Assembly (NCBI RefSeq): GCF_042648965.1
Contig: NZ_JBHRYJ010000007.1
Coordinates: forward strand, 134,821-198,820
DNA length: 64,000 nucleotides
Source of the DNA: Ferrovibrio xuzhouensis
GTDB taxonomy: Bacteria > Pseudomonadota > Alphaproteobacteria > Ferrovibrionales > Ferrovibrionaceae
Direction: 5' to 3'
Shown here: positions 57,436-64,000 of the stretch, piece after piece
How positions within the stretch are numbered: position 1 is the first letter of the stretch
Layout: each line of letters opens with the position of its first letter
Notes under the pieces: generated by a model
What the model saw: the letters and a program-made list of their open reading frames with translations, nothing else
Told to the model about the DNA's origin: nothing
The model's database searches: none
Program-made: the position numbers and the translations under genes

Positions 57436-58191
57436 ATGGCCGGGTCTGACGACAGCAGGCAGGGCCGGGATGGAGCCCGGATCGTCGCCGCGCGTGGCGG
57501 CGGCGCCGTTTCGGCGGAAATCGACGCCTTTTTGCGCCAGGTGGCGGCCGCGCCGCAGCACGGCCCGGCGCCGGGTGGCAGCGGGCGTGGCCGGCTGATC
57601 TTCGCCATGGATGCCACCGCCAGCCGGCGGCAGACCTGGGACGAGGCCCAGCGCATCCAGGCCGACATGTTCCGCACCACGGCCGCGCTCGGCGGTCTCG
57701 ACATCCAGCTTGTCTATTTCCGCGGCCTCGGCGAATGCCGGGCGTCCAGCTGGGTCTCTGACGGCCGCACCCTGCAGAAGCTGATGCGCCAGGTCGACTG
57801 CGTCGGCGGCCATACCCAGATCGAGCGGGTGCTCAACCATACTTTGGCGGAAACCCGCGACTGCCGGGTCAACGCGCTGGTCTATGTCGGCGACTGCCTT
57901 GAAGAAGATCCCGACAACATCGCCGTGCGCGCCGGTGATCTCGGCCTGCAGGGCGTGCCGATCTTCGCCTTCCAGGAAGGCGCGGATGCGGCGGCGCAGG
58001 CCTGCTTCCGCGAGATGGCCCGCATCACCCGCGGTGCCTATTGCGCCTTTGATCATTCCAGCGCCGAAGTGCTGCGCCAGCTGCTGACCGCCGTGGCGGC
58101 CTATGCCGCTGGCGGCCTCAAGGCACTGGAGGCCTATGGCCGTGATGCCGGCAGCAGCGAAGTGCGGCTGCTGATCGGGCAGTTGCGGTAG
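57436..58191 (+). CDS. VWA-domain protein
   Basis: 251 residues, one von Willebrand A domain: metal-ion site Asp59-x-Thr61-x-Ser63 in FAMDATASRR, Thr127 in GGHTQIERVL and Asp153 in YVGDCLEED. So the MIDAS is complete, with DxTxS instead of DxSxS. Soluble, no signal peptide. ATG 57436 with AGGAGG 8 nt upstream. Forms a two-gene unit with a membrane J-domain protein 6 nt downstream, suggesting a protein-binding or chaperone-linked role; function unknown. Confidence 0.85.
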   Translation: MAGSDDSRQGRDGARIVAARGGGAVSAEIDAFLRQVAAAPQHGPAPGGSGRGRLIFAMDATASRRQTWDEAQRIQADMFRTTAALGGLDIQLVYFRGLGECRASSWVSDGRTLQKLMRQVDCVGGHTQIERVLNHTLAETRDCRVNALVYVGDCLEEDPDNIAVRAGDLGLQGVPIFAFQEGADAAAQACFREMARITRGAYCAFDHSSAEVLRQLLTAVAAYAAGGLKALEAYGRDAGSSEVRLLIGQLR

Positions 58192-58197
58192 CATCGC

Positions 58198-59076
58198 ATG
58201 GTCCTCGCCTGGTTCGCCCTCGGCTCCATCGCCCTGGTCCTGCTGCTGCTGGCGGGCCGCGGTTTCGTCAATGCCGATCCGCGCGTGCTGGCGCAGGGCG
58301 TGCGCATCGGCGGTGCCGTGGTCTGCGGTGGGCTGGCGCTGTTCTTTCTCGTCCGCGCACAATTCTATTTCGCCATGCTGTGCGGCGCGGCGGCGGCCGG
58401 CTCGCTCGGCTGGTGGCCGCGCGGCGTGTCGCCGTTCAGCCTGTTCACCGGCGGCCTGTTCCGTGGCGGTGGCACCGCCGGCTGGAGCCGGGCGCGTACC
58501 GCGCCGCCGAATAGCGGCCCATCGAATAGCGGCCCGTCCGGCAGTGCGAGCGGTACCGCCAATGCCGGAAATACTACCGGCAGCAGTCGGGCGCGCAGCG
58601 GCGCCGACCGCTCGCAGGTCGAAACCGACTGGCTGCGCATGACGCTGGACCGCGCCACCGGTGTGATGGATGGCGAGGTGCTGCGCGGCCGCTGGATCGG
58701 CCGCCGGCTGTCGGACCTGAATTTCCGCGACCTCGTTGCGCTGCTGCAGCGCTGCGACGGGCAGTCGGCGGCCCTGCTGGAGGCCTGGCTCGACCGCACG
58801 CAACCGGCCGACTGGCGCGAGCAGGCCGCCGCCATGGCTGCCGGGGATGCGTCCGCCGGCCGGGATGGCGGGCAGAGTGGCACGGCTTCGGGCGCCGGCG
58901 CCGGCATGAGCCGCGAGCAGGCCTGGGACGTGCTCGGCCTGCCGCCGGGCTCGTCGCCCGAGGCGATCCGTGCCGCCCATCGCCGGTTGATGAAGCTGGC
59001 CCATCCCGACCAGGGCGGCTCGACCTGGCTGGCGGCCCAGGTCAACCGCGCCAAGGACGTGCTGCTCGGGCCCTGA
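58198..59076 (+). CDS. Membrane-anchored J-domain protein
   Basis: 292 residues. N-terminal membrane segments (LAWFALGSIALVLLLLAG, VVCGGLALFFLVRAQFYFAML), a Gly/Ser/Asn low-complexity linker, a conserved middle block (DWLRMTLDRATGVMDGEVL) and a C-terminal J domain with HPD in KLAHPDQGGS. J domain at the C-terminus facing the cytoplasm resembles DjlA/Tim14-like cochaperones, so it should recruit DnaK. Paired with the VWA gene upstream. Confidence 0.87.
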   Translation: MVLAWFALGSIALVLLLLAGRGFVNADPRVLAQGVRIGGAVVCGGLALFFLVRAQFYFAMLCGAAAAGSLGWWPRGVSPFSLFTGGLFRGGGTAGWSRARTAPPNSGPSNSGPSGSASGTANAGNTTGSSRARSGADRSQVETDWLRMTLDRATGVMDGEVLRGRWIGRRLSDLNFRDLVALLQRCDGQSAALLEAWLDRTQPADWREQAAAMAAGDASAGRDGGQSGTASGAGAGMSREQAWDVLGLPPGSSPEAIRAAHRRLMKLAHPDQGGSTWLAAQVNRAKDVLLGP

Positions 59077-59091
59077 CTGCTGGGGCCCTGA

Positions 59092-59385
59092 TCAGGGCAG
59101 CAGGCAGATCAGCCAGGCCACCGCCGCCAGCGCGCTCAGCGCGCGCACATGGTTCCACAGCGTCCAGCGTTTCAGATAGTCGGCCCAGACCACGACGCCT
59201 TCGGCACTGTCCGGTATCACCCGTGCCAGCCGGTTGTTCAGCGGCACCTTCGCCGCCATGGTCACCACCAGGTTGCCGACGGGTTGCAGCAGGCTGGCGA
59301 TGATGCCAGCTTCTCGCAGCGGATCGGCGAAGGTTCTGGGCGGCGCCGGCGTGGTATCGGCGGTCGGCCGCAGTCCGGCGATCAT
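59092..59385 (-). CDS. Short DUF1772-like membrane protein, probably 5'-truncated
   Basis: 97 residues. The C-terminal part (KVPLNNRLARVIPDSAEGV, VWADYLKRWTLWNHVRAL) matches the end of DUF1772/anthrone-oxygenase-like proteins, which are normally about 150 residues with four spans; only two hydrophobic segments remain here. ATG 59385 has GGGGGAT 8 nt upstream, so it may still be translated. The upstream frame continues only through tRNA-Thr and is not a gene. Adjacent tRNA suggests the 5' part was lost in a rearrangement. Confidence 0.55.
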   Translation of the reverse strand: MIAGLRPTADTTPAPPRTFADPLREAGIIASLLQPVGNLVVTMAAKVPLNNRLARVIPDSAEGVVVWADYLKRWTLWNHVRALSALAAVAWLICLLP

Positions 59386-59528
59386 TTCAGTATCCCCCGC
59401 TAATCTCAGGCAGCCCGGCAAAACGGTGCCTGCAGAATCAGTCGCACGGGACCCTGGTCTGATCAACTGACGGTTGCTCAGGGGGCGGCCGAATACGGCC
59501 GGGGAAAGTGGCGGGGGAGTGGGGGGAC

Positions 59529-59603
59529 TGGTGCCGGATGAGGGGATTGAACCCCCGACCTTCGGTTTACAAAACCGCTGCTCTACCGCTGAGCTAATCC
59601 GGC
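59529..59603 (-). tRNA. tRNA-Thr (anticodon TGT)
   Basis: 75 nt with encoded CCA. Acceptor GCCGGAT/ATCCGGC, D arm TAGCTCAGCGGTAGAGC, anticodon loop TTTGTAA (TGT), T arm GGGGGTTCAATCCCC. Confidence 0.97.
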
Positions 59604-59635
59604 AGTCCACGGCTGCCAAGGCACCTTAGCGGAGC

Positions 59636-59664
59636 CTCTTAATTGCCTCAATCGGGAGGGTCAA
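59636..59664 (-). promoter_or_regulatory. Candidate promoter of tRNA-Thr
   Basis: On the minus strand TTGACC (59664-59659) and TAAGAG (59641-59636) are exactly 17 nt apart, ending 32 nt before the tRNA 5' end. Good -35, moderate -10. Confidence 0.5.
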
Positions 59665-59722
59665 GCGCTATCCACAGGTATACAACACAGCAATTTGTTA
59701 GGAATTCACCGCGCTAATATCC

Positions 59723-59745
59723 CCGCAGCAAGCATAAAGCTGCGG
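59723..59745 (+). promoter_or_regulatory. Hairpin covering the ribosome site of the hexapeptide transferase gene
   Basis: CCGCAGC (59723-59729) pairs with GCTGCGG (59739-59745), 9-nt loop, all seven pairs perfect. The right arm overlaps the Shine-Dalgarno CGGAGG (59743-59748) of the gene starting at 59755, so folding would hide it. Confidence 0.45.
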
Positions 59746-59754
59746 AGGCACGTC

Positions 59755-60375
59755 ATGATTCACCATTTGGCTCATATTGATCCGGCGATCCACCTCGAAT
59801 TGGGTGAAGATGTCCTGGTGATGCCCTTCGCCTATATTGGCTGCCCGCCGCTCACTACCAAAGCCAATCGTCGCCAGAGCACCCCGCCGCAGATCGTGAA
59901 AATCGGCCATCGGGCCAAGATCGGGCCGCATGCCTGCATTTACATGGATGTTGAAATCGGCGAGGACACGCTCATTTCACCCGGAGCCGTCATCCGCGAA
60001 GGGGTGCGGATCGGCCGTCGCACCGTCATCGGCTGCGGCGTGGAAATCAATTACGAAACGGTCATCGGGGATGATTGCCGCATCATGTCGCAGACGCATC
60101 TGACCGGCCGGATGACCATTGGCGATGGATCCTATTTCGGCGTCGGAGTCATGACCAGCAATGACCGCCGTGTCGATCTGGAGAATTATGCCTTTGAATC
60201 CGAACGCATGGTCGGGCCAGTGATTGGCAAGAAGGTCATGGTGGGCAGCGGTGCGAATCTCCTCGCCGGCATAACCGTCGGCGACGGAGCCGTGGTCGCG
60301 GCTGGAGCCCTGGTGACCAAGGATGTTCCCGCCGGAGCGCGCGCGGTGAGCAAGGGTGCCGTCGCCGTCTGGTAA
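59755..60375 (+). CDS. Left-handed beta-helix (hexapeptide) acyltransferase
   Basis: 206 residues, LpxA/DapD-like hexapeptide repeats throughout: VKIGHRAKIGPHACIYMDVE, IGEDTLISPGAVIREGVRIG, RTVIGCGVEINYETVIGDD, VMVGSGANLLAGITVGDGAV. Likely an O- or N-acetyl or acyl transferase for a sugar or amino sugar; acceptor unknown. ATG 59755 with CGGAGG 6 nt upstream; a longer reading to 59695 lacks a site. Codon use (more GGA, TTG and A/T third bases) is less GC-biased than neighbours, hinting at acquisition. Confidence 0.82.
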   Translation: MIHHLAHIDPAIHLELGEDVLVMPFAYIGCPPLTTKANRRQSTPPQIVKIGHRAKIGPHACIYMDVEIGEDTLISPGAVIREGVRIGRRTVIGCGVEINYETVIGDDCRIMSQTHLTGRMTIGDGSYFGVGVMTSNDRRVDLENYAFESERMVGPVIGKKVMVGSGANLLAGITVGDGAVVAAGALVTKDVPAGARAVSKGAVAVW

Positions 60376-60463
60376 CTAAACCAGATGCTGCGACAGAAAG
60401 GCACTTGATAATCAGTCGCAATGCCGCTATCTCTGTTCCTGCGAATGATTTGCAGGACGGTCA

Positions 60464-60997
60464 ATGTCTGAAGCTTTCGATGCCGCCGCGGCGACCGCGG
60501 CCCCCGCCGGGGAGATCCGGGCCTGGCCGACCAGCGTGCAGGAGCTCGCCGAGGCCGAGCGCCTGGTGCTGTGGAGCTTCCGCCGCTGGGTCTCCGGGCC
60601 GGAGCAGCTGCCGATGCTGGCGCGCGAATTCGACCGCCAGTTCCGCCGCAGCGATGCCCGGCCGGCCCTGCTGGCGCTGGATGCCGCACTGACCGGCCTC
60701 AGCCGTCATGCGCGGCGCACCATCGTCCATCATCAACCCTGCTGTCCCTGCCTCGGTGCCGACGAGGTCTGCTTCGTCTCCATCGTTGCCGCGCTGCAGG
60801 GCGGAGCGCCGCAGGCGGCGCGGGCCATGGCGCAGTGGCTGGTGCGCGCGCCGGGCCTCGAGGCCTTTGTCGCGCCGCTCGACGAGTTTGCCGCCTGCCT
60901 GACCGGCAGCGGCCTCGACCTGCCATATCGCACACGCCAGCGCCCGTCGCTGGAGCCGCTGGCCTTTCACGGGCCGGCGCTGGCCAGCGTTCACTGA
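60464..60997 (+). CDS. Unknown protein with a Cys-rich motif, bacterioferritin locus
   Basis: 177 residues, soluble, helical. The one striking motif is HHQPCCPCLGADEVCF near residue 88-103, with four Cys and two His, suited to bind metal or a Fe-S cluster. C-terminal region Arg/Pro-rich. Family not recognised. It lies 17 nt before the Bfd gene in the same direction, so an iron-related role is likely by context only. Confidence 0.65.
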   Translation: MSEAFDAAAATAAPAGEIRAWPTSVQELAEAERLVLWSFRRWVSGPEQLPMLAREFDRQFRRSDARPALLALDAALTGLSRHARRTIVHHQPCCPCLGADEVCFVSIVAALQGGAPQAARAMAQWLVRAPGLEAFVAPLDEFAACLTGSGLDLPYRTRQRPSLEPLAFHGPALASVH

Positions 60998-61014
60998 GGG
61001 AGCCGCGGCGCATC

Positions 61015-61248
61015 ATGTATGTCTGCCTGTGTCACGGTTTTACCGACGGCGATGTGCGCGGCGCCCTGAATGGCGGCTGCCGCTCGGTCGCGGCCGTCTA
61101 CCGCCATCTCGCCGACCGGCCGCAATGTGGCAAATGCGTCCCCGAAGTGCGCCACATGGTCAACCAGCATTGTCGCGGCAGCGGTGAGGCGATGTGCGGC
61201 GGCGCGGCCATGCCGGCCGCGGTCGCGGCGCAGGCGGAAACCGCATGA
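61015..61248 (+). CDS. bfd: Bacterioferritin-associated ferredoxin (Bfd-like)
   Basis: 77 residues. [2Fe-2S] ligands Cys4, Cys6, Cys38 and Cys41 (VCLCHGFTD, QCGKCVPEV), as in Bfd, which reduces the bacterioferritin core to release iron. The last 25 residues are Ala/Met/Gly-rich with an extra Cys and not part of the domain. Confidence 0.93.
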   Translation: MYVCLCHGFTDGDVRGALNGGCRSVAAVYRHLADRPQCGKCVPEVRHMVNQHCRGSGEAMCGGAAMPAAVAAQAETA

Positions 61249-61261
61249 CGGGCTCTGCGGC

Positions 61262-61381
61262 ATGACCGGCTGGGCCGGCATCGTGCTGGTGACCGCCGCC
61301 TGCTGTGGCGGCATCGGCCTGCTGCTAGTCAAGCTGCGGCTGTTGCGCCGGATTGCCGCAAGCGAGACTGACTTGCACTAA
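61262..61381 (+). CDS. 39-residue single-span membrane peptide
   Basis: Starts with ATG 13 nt after the bfd stop. MTGWAGIVLVTAACCGGIGL then LLVKLRLLRRIAASE: one hydrophobic span with a Cys pair and a basic cytoplasmic end. Between bfd and bfr, in the same direction. No family recognised; may be spurious because the ribosome site is poor. Confidence 0.4.
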   Translation: MTGWAGIVLVTAACCGGIGLLLVKLRLLRRIAASETDLH

Positions 61382-61523
61382 GTGCCCGGTTTTCTTTGCG
61401 AATAACTCCCAGTTTCAGCCTTTTTTGTTGAGCCCCCGGGAAACCGGGCGTAAGCCTCGTGCTGTCGTGTCGATAGCGAGTCTGTCGGTTGCGGCATGTG
61501 AAACGCAGCACAGGAGGCCCGGC

Positions 61524-62006
61524 ATGAAAGGCGACAAGAAAGTGATCCAGCACCTCAATGGCGTGCTGAAGAACGAGCTGACCGCCATCAACCAGTATTT
61601 CCTGCATGCGCGGATGTGGAAGAGCTGGGGCTTCGAGCGGCTCGGCGACCACGAATACAAAGAATCGATCGAGGAGATGAAGCACGCCGACAAGATCATC
61701 GAGCGCGTGCTGCTGCTCGAGGGCGTGCCGAACCTGCAGGATCTCGGCAAGCTGAAGATCGGCGAGACGGTGCCGGAAGGCTTGGCCGCCAATCTCGATC
61801 TCGAACGTAAGGGGCGCGGCGACCTGCAGGCCGCCATCGCCCACTGCGAGTCCGTGCAGGATTACGTCAGCCGCCATATCCTGACCGAAATCCTCGACGA
61901 CACCGAGGAGCATATCGACCATCTGGAAACCCAGCTCGATCTGGTCGAGAAGGTCGGCGTGCAGAATTACCTGCAGAGCCAGATGGGCGACGGCGCGCCG
62001 TCGTGA
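61524..62006 (+). CDS. bfr: Bacterioferritin
   Basis: 160-residue heme-containing 24-mer iron store. Heme ligand Met52 (EEMKHAD) and ferroxidase residues Glu18, Glu51, His54, Glu94 and His130 align with E. coli Bfr, but position 127, Glu in E. coli, is Thr (DDTEEH). Such changes are known in heme-binding subunits that work in mixed Bfr shells, so iron oxidation by this copy alone may be weak. AGGAGG before the ATG. Downstream of bfd. Confidence 0.95.
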   Translation: MKGDKKVIQHLNGVLKNELTAINQYFLHARMWKSWGFERLGDHEYKESIEEMKHADKIIERVLLLEGVPNLQDLGKLKIGETVPEGLAANLDLERKGRGDLQAAIAHCESVQDYVSRHILTEILDDTEEHIDHLETQLDLVEKVGVQNYLQSQMGDGAPS

Positions 62007-62018
62007 TTGTGCAAGTGC

Positions 62019-62039
62019 CGCGCGGCGTTCAGCCGCGCG
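62019..62039. terminator. Hairpin between the convergent bfr and rRNA methyltransferase genes
   Basis: CGCGCGGC and GCCGCGCG form a perfect 8-bp stem with a 5-nt loop just after bfr; it overlaps the last codons of the convergent gene. No T-run on either side. Confidence 0.4.
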
Positions 62040-63321
62040 CGCACTCGTAGAGCGCCACGGCGGCAGCGGCCGAGACGTTGAGGCTTTCGACCGCGCCGCT
62101 CATCGGCAGCTTCGCCAGGAAATCGCATTTCTCGCGAGTCAGGCGGCGCAGGCCTTCGTCCTCGGCGCCGAGCACCAGCGCGACACGGCGCAGGTCGCCG
62201 ACCGCTTCGGCGATGCTCTTCTCGGTTTCCATTTCCAGCCCGACGCGCCAGTAGCCGTATTCGGCCAGCAGTTCCAGCGCACGGGCGAGGTTGGTCACGC
62301 GGATCAGCGGCACGACTTCGAGGCCGCCGGATGCCGCCTTGGCCAGCGCGCCGGTGGCTTCCGGCGCATGGCGGTCGGTGACCACCACGGCGCGGGCGCC
62401 GAAGGCAGCAGCCGAGCGCAGGATGGCGCCGACATTGCGCGGGTCGGTGACATGGTCGAGCACCAGCACGACGTCGCGGCCGGCCGAAACTTCGGCGTCT
62501 TCGGGCGGCTTGCTCAGCGATTCGACGCCCGGGTCCTCCAGCGGATCGGCCAGCACGGCGATGCCCTGGTGCACGGCGCCGGGCGGCAGCACGGCTTCCA
62601 GGCGCAGGCGGTCGACGGTTTCCGGCTGCGGCTCAGCCGGCAGGTCGGCACCGAGTTCGGCCAGCGCCTCCTGGGTCACCAGCAGGCGCCGCAGATAGCG
62701 CCCGGAGTTGTTCAGCGCGGCAATGCAGGCATGGGTGCCATAGAGCCATACCGGCAGGTCGCCACGGCTGGCATGGCCGAAACGGCCCTGGCGCTGGGCC
62801 GGGTGCCAGTCGGAGCGACCGCCGGCCTCGGCCTCGAAGCGGGCCGGGCGATCTTGGCGGACCGGTCGATCCTGGCGGTCGGGGCGGTCCTGACGGTCGG
62901 GGCGGTCAGCACGCTCCGGGCGCGGCGGGCGATCCGGACGGCCAAAGGCGCCGGGAGTGGTCTTTTGCGGGCGGAAATCGGCGCTCCGCGGCTCGTTGCG
63001 GCTGTCGCTGCGCGGCCCGGGGCGACTGTCGCGCGGACCGGGCTTGCCGGCGGCCCGGTGCGCTTCCCGGCGGTCGTCGCCGCGCCGGTCGTCCCGGCGA
63101 TCATCGGGGCGGGGGCCGGCCTTGCCGTAGCCGCCCTTATGGGCCGGTTTGCCATAGGCTGACTTACCAGGGGCTGACTTACCAGGGGCCGGCTTGCCGC
63201 CATGGGCGGGCTTGCCGGGGCCCTTGCCGGCAGGCCGTCCGGCCCCCCGGGAATCGGGGGCCTGGCGGCCGGGTTTGGAGGAGGGATGGGAGCTGTGGCC
63301 GTCCGGCTTGCGTCTGCGCAT
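62029..63321 (-). CDS. rlmB: TrmH-family 23S rRNA methyltransferase (RlmB-like) with long basic N-terminus
   Basis: 430 residues. The C-terminal 245 residues are an SpoU/TrmH rRNA 2'-O-methyltransferase: LYGTHACIAALNN, LVLDHVTDPRNVGAILRSA, LVLGAEDEGLRRLTREKC and the knot motif MSGAVESLNVSAAAAVAL. The first about 180 residues are a disordered Gly/Lys/Arg/Asp-rich region built of short repeats (PGKSA, DRPDRQ, DDRRGDD), probably RNA-binding. ATG 63321 has AAGGA 5 nt upstream. The closest named member methylates G2251. Confidence 0.9.
   Translation of the reverse strand: MRRRKPDGHSSHPSSKPGRQAPDSRGAGRPAGKGPGKPAHGGKPAPGKSAPGKSAYGKPAHKGGYGKAGPRPDDRRDDRRGDDRREAHRAAGKPGPRDSRPGPRSDSRNEPRSADFRPQKTTPGAFGRPDRPPRPERADRPDRQDRPDRQDRPVRQDRPARFEAEAGGRSDWHPAQRQGRFGHASRGDLPVWLYGTHACIAALNNSGRYLRRLLVTQEALAELGADLPAEPQPETVDRLRLEAVLPPGAVHQGIAVLADPLEDPGVESLSKPPEDAEVSAGRDVVLVLDHVTDPRNVGAILRSAAAFGARAVVVTDRHAPEATGALAKAASGGLEVVPLIRVTNLARALELLAEYGYWRVGLEMETEKSIAEAVGDLRRVALVLGAEDEGLRRLTREKCDFLAKLPMSGAVESLNVSAAAAVALYECARG
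63157..63186 (+). repeat. 15-bp exact tandem duplication in the rRNA methyltransferase gene
   Basis: GGCTGACTTACCAGG occurs twice in direct succession, giving PGKSA-PGKSA in the basic N-terminus on the minus strand. A further run of DRPDRQ-type units lies at about 62846-62910. Confidence 0.85.
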
Positions 63322-63429
63322 GGCGGTCCTTATAGTGTGCGGCGGTGAAAGCAACAACATTGCCGCCCGACCTTCATTTTTTTCAGAAGGGGTGGGGGGC
63401 GATGAGGGTGCTTTTGTCGCGTTTTTCCG

Positions 63430-63457
63430 TTGACTGTGGTTGATCCCTTCGTTAATC
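63430..63457 (+). promoter_or_regulatory. Candidate promoter of the tRNA-Tyr/tRNA-Gly/tuf block
   Basis: TTGACT (63430-63435) and TTAATC (63452-63457) are 16 nt apart and end 14 nt before tRNA-Tyr. Best promoter match in the 150-bp gap after the methyltransferase gene. Confidence 0.55.
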
Positions 63458-63471
63458 GGGGGGCCCGGTTT

Positions 63472-63557
63472 GGAGGGGTGCCCGAGTGGCTAAAGGGGAC
63501 GGACTGTAAATCCGTTGGCGTACGCCTACGCTGGTTCGAATCCAGCCCCCTCCACCA
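63472..63557 (+). tRNA. tRNA-Tyr (anticodon GTA)
   Basis: 86 nt with encoded CCA; acceptor GGAGGGG/CCCCTCC, anticodon loop CTGTAAA (GTA), class II variable arm, T arm GGTTCGAATCC. Its GTA anticodon makes it a target of the queA/tgt pathway encoded at 15.8-18.0 kb. Confidence 0.97.
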
Positions 63558-63641
63558 TCAACTAAAAACCGAAAAGTGCAGATGCACCAGACGGTTAGCA
63601 GGTAGTCTGCGGACGAGACGCCTTGAAGTGACGTTACTGCG

Positions 63642-63715
63642 GCGGGTGTAGCTCAGTGGTAGAGCCCCAGCCTTCCAAGCTGGTTGCGAGGGTTCGATTC
63701 CCTTCACCCGCTCCA
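63642..63715 (+). tRNA. tRNA-Gly (anticodon TCC)
   Basis: 74 nt with encoded CCA; acceptor GCGGGTG/CACCCGC, anticodon loop CTTCCAA (TCC), T arm GGGTTCGATTCCC. Together with tRNA-Tyr it precedes tuf, an order shared with many proteobacteria. Confidence 0.97.
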
Positions 63716-63904
63716 GCTTGCAGGGCGGAGCAGTGCCGAGGAGCAGGGTCCGCCCGCGGCAGACGGTGACGCAGCCGGCGCCGGAGGGCGGCGCCGCGGT
63801 ACCGGGTGCCGAACCTGCCGAAATGGCGGCCGGAAGGCCGGCCGCTGGGCAGGCGGGTAAACAGGCGGATTGGTTTAACAGAACGGGTCGAACAGGACAG
63901 GACG

Positions 63905-64000
63905 ATGGCCAAGGCAAAGTTTGAGCGTAACAAACCGCATTGCAACATTGGGACGATTGGTCACGTCGACCATGGCAAGACGTCGTTGACGGCTGCGATC
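63905..64000 (+). CDS. tuf: Elongation factor Tu (3' partial)
   Basis: The first 32 residues are visible: AKFERNKPHCNIGTIGHVDHGKTSLTAAI shows the EF-Tu start and the G1 P-loop GHVDHGKT (given here as its motifs AKFERNKPH and GHVDHGKTSL). The window ends inside the G domain. ATG follows AGGACAGGACG. The 189 bp between tRNA-Gly and this gene hold no other feature I can support. Confidence 0.97.
   Translation, partial: MAKAKFERNKPHCNIGTIGHVDHGKTSLTAAI

Noticed and set aside
59386..59619. N-terminal extension of the DUF1772-like frame through tRNA-Thr
   Set aside because: The translation contains AVEQRFCKPKVGGSIPSSG, a typical artefact of reading across a tRNA gene.
59436..60420. 11-bp direct repeat AATCAGTCGCA at 59436-59446 and 60410-60420 flanking tRNA-Thr and the acyltransferase
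   Set aside because: Could be an insertion footprint, but an 11-bp match over about 1 kb on each side has an appreciable chance of arising at random.

Overview
The window is GC-rich, densely coded DNA from an alphaproteobacterium. The best fit is a Rhodospirillales-type organism; genus and species cannot be read from the sequence. The evidence is the gene order ntrB-ntrC-ntrY-ntrX-trkA-(D-amino acid aminotransferase)-hfq-hflX, a MipZ division-positioning ATPase, small alphaproteobacterial families (DUF4170, DUF1489), and a tRNA-Tyr/tRNA-Gly/tuf block. No insertion sequence, prophage, CRISPR array or rRNA was seen, and no stretch above about 300 bp lacks a gene.

Layout. 1-11.2 kb: nitrogen-related two-component systems NtrBC and NtrYX, TrkA, a D-amino acid aminotransferase, Hfq behind an A-rich leader, HflX and an inositol-monophosphatase-family enzyme. 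11.3-18.1 kb: gyrA, coaD, two cyclophilins, queA, tgt and a 36-residue membrane peptide overlapping the tgt stop. 18.1-22.9 kb: an accessory stretch with a PAS protein, tRNA-Lys, a TPR/glycosyltransferase-like gene split into two divergent halves by an apparent in-place inversion of about 1 kb, and several small unknown genes, one of them HPt-like without its histidine. 22.9-28.9 kb: a secreted OB-fold-like protein, an SDR, a lipid-glycosylation trio (GT2, LpxB-N-like, ArnT-like), a fluoroacetate-dehalogenase-like hydrolase and a DUF502 protein. 28.8-33.3 kb: cytochrome P450, TetR regulator with a palindromic operator, Rieske oxygenase, and a split YeeE/YedE sulfur transporter. 33.4-38.6 kb: acylphosphatase, LipB, a lone FliN-like protein, tRNA-Leu, malic enzyme and a LysR regulator.

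38.7-53.5 kb is dominated by acyl-CoA and leucine catabolism: thioesterase, isovaleryl-CoA dehydrogenase, RidA, a second acyl-CoA dehydrogenase, a K+/H+ antiporter, two 2-hydroxychromene-2-carboxylate-isomerase-like proteins, an EamA exporter, an SDR, and the full methylcrotonyl-CoA carboxylase route (liuB-liuC-liuD-liuE). With isovaleryl-CoA dehydrogenase this takes isovaleryl-CoA to acetyl-CoA and acetoacetate. A motif, TTTTCTCTAT, occurs in two divergent promoter regions 9 kb apart (38.65 and 47.56 kb) and may tie the two blocks together.

53.5-64 kb: MipZ, a TRAP transporter (dctP-dctQ-dctM), a VWA/J-domain pair, a short DUF1772-like protein beside tRNA-Thr, a hexapeptide acyltransferase of atypical composition, a bacterioferritin locus (unknown protein, Bfd, small membrane peptide, Bfr), a TrmH-family rRNA methyltransferase with a repetitive basic N-terminus, tRNA-Tyr, tRNA-Gly and the start of tuf.
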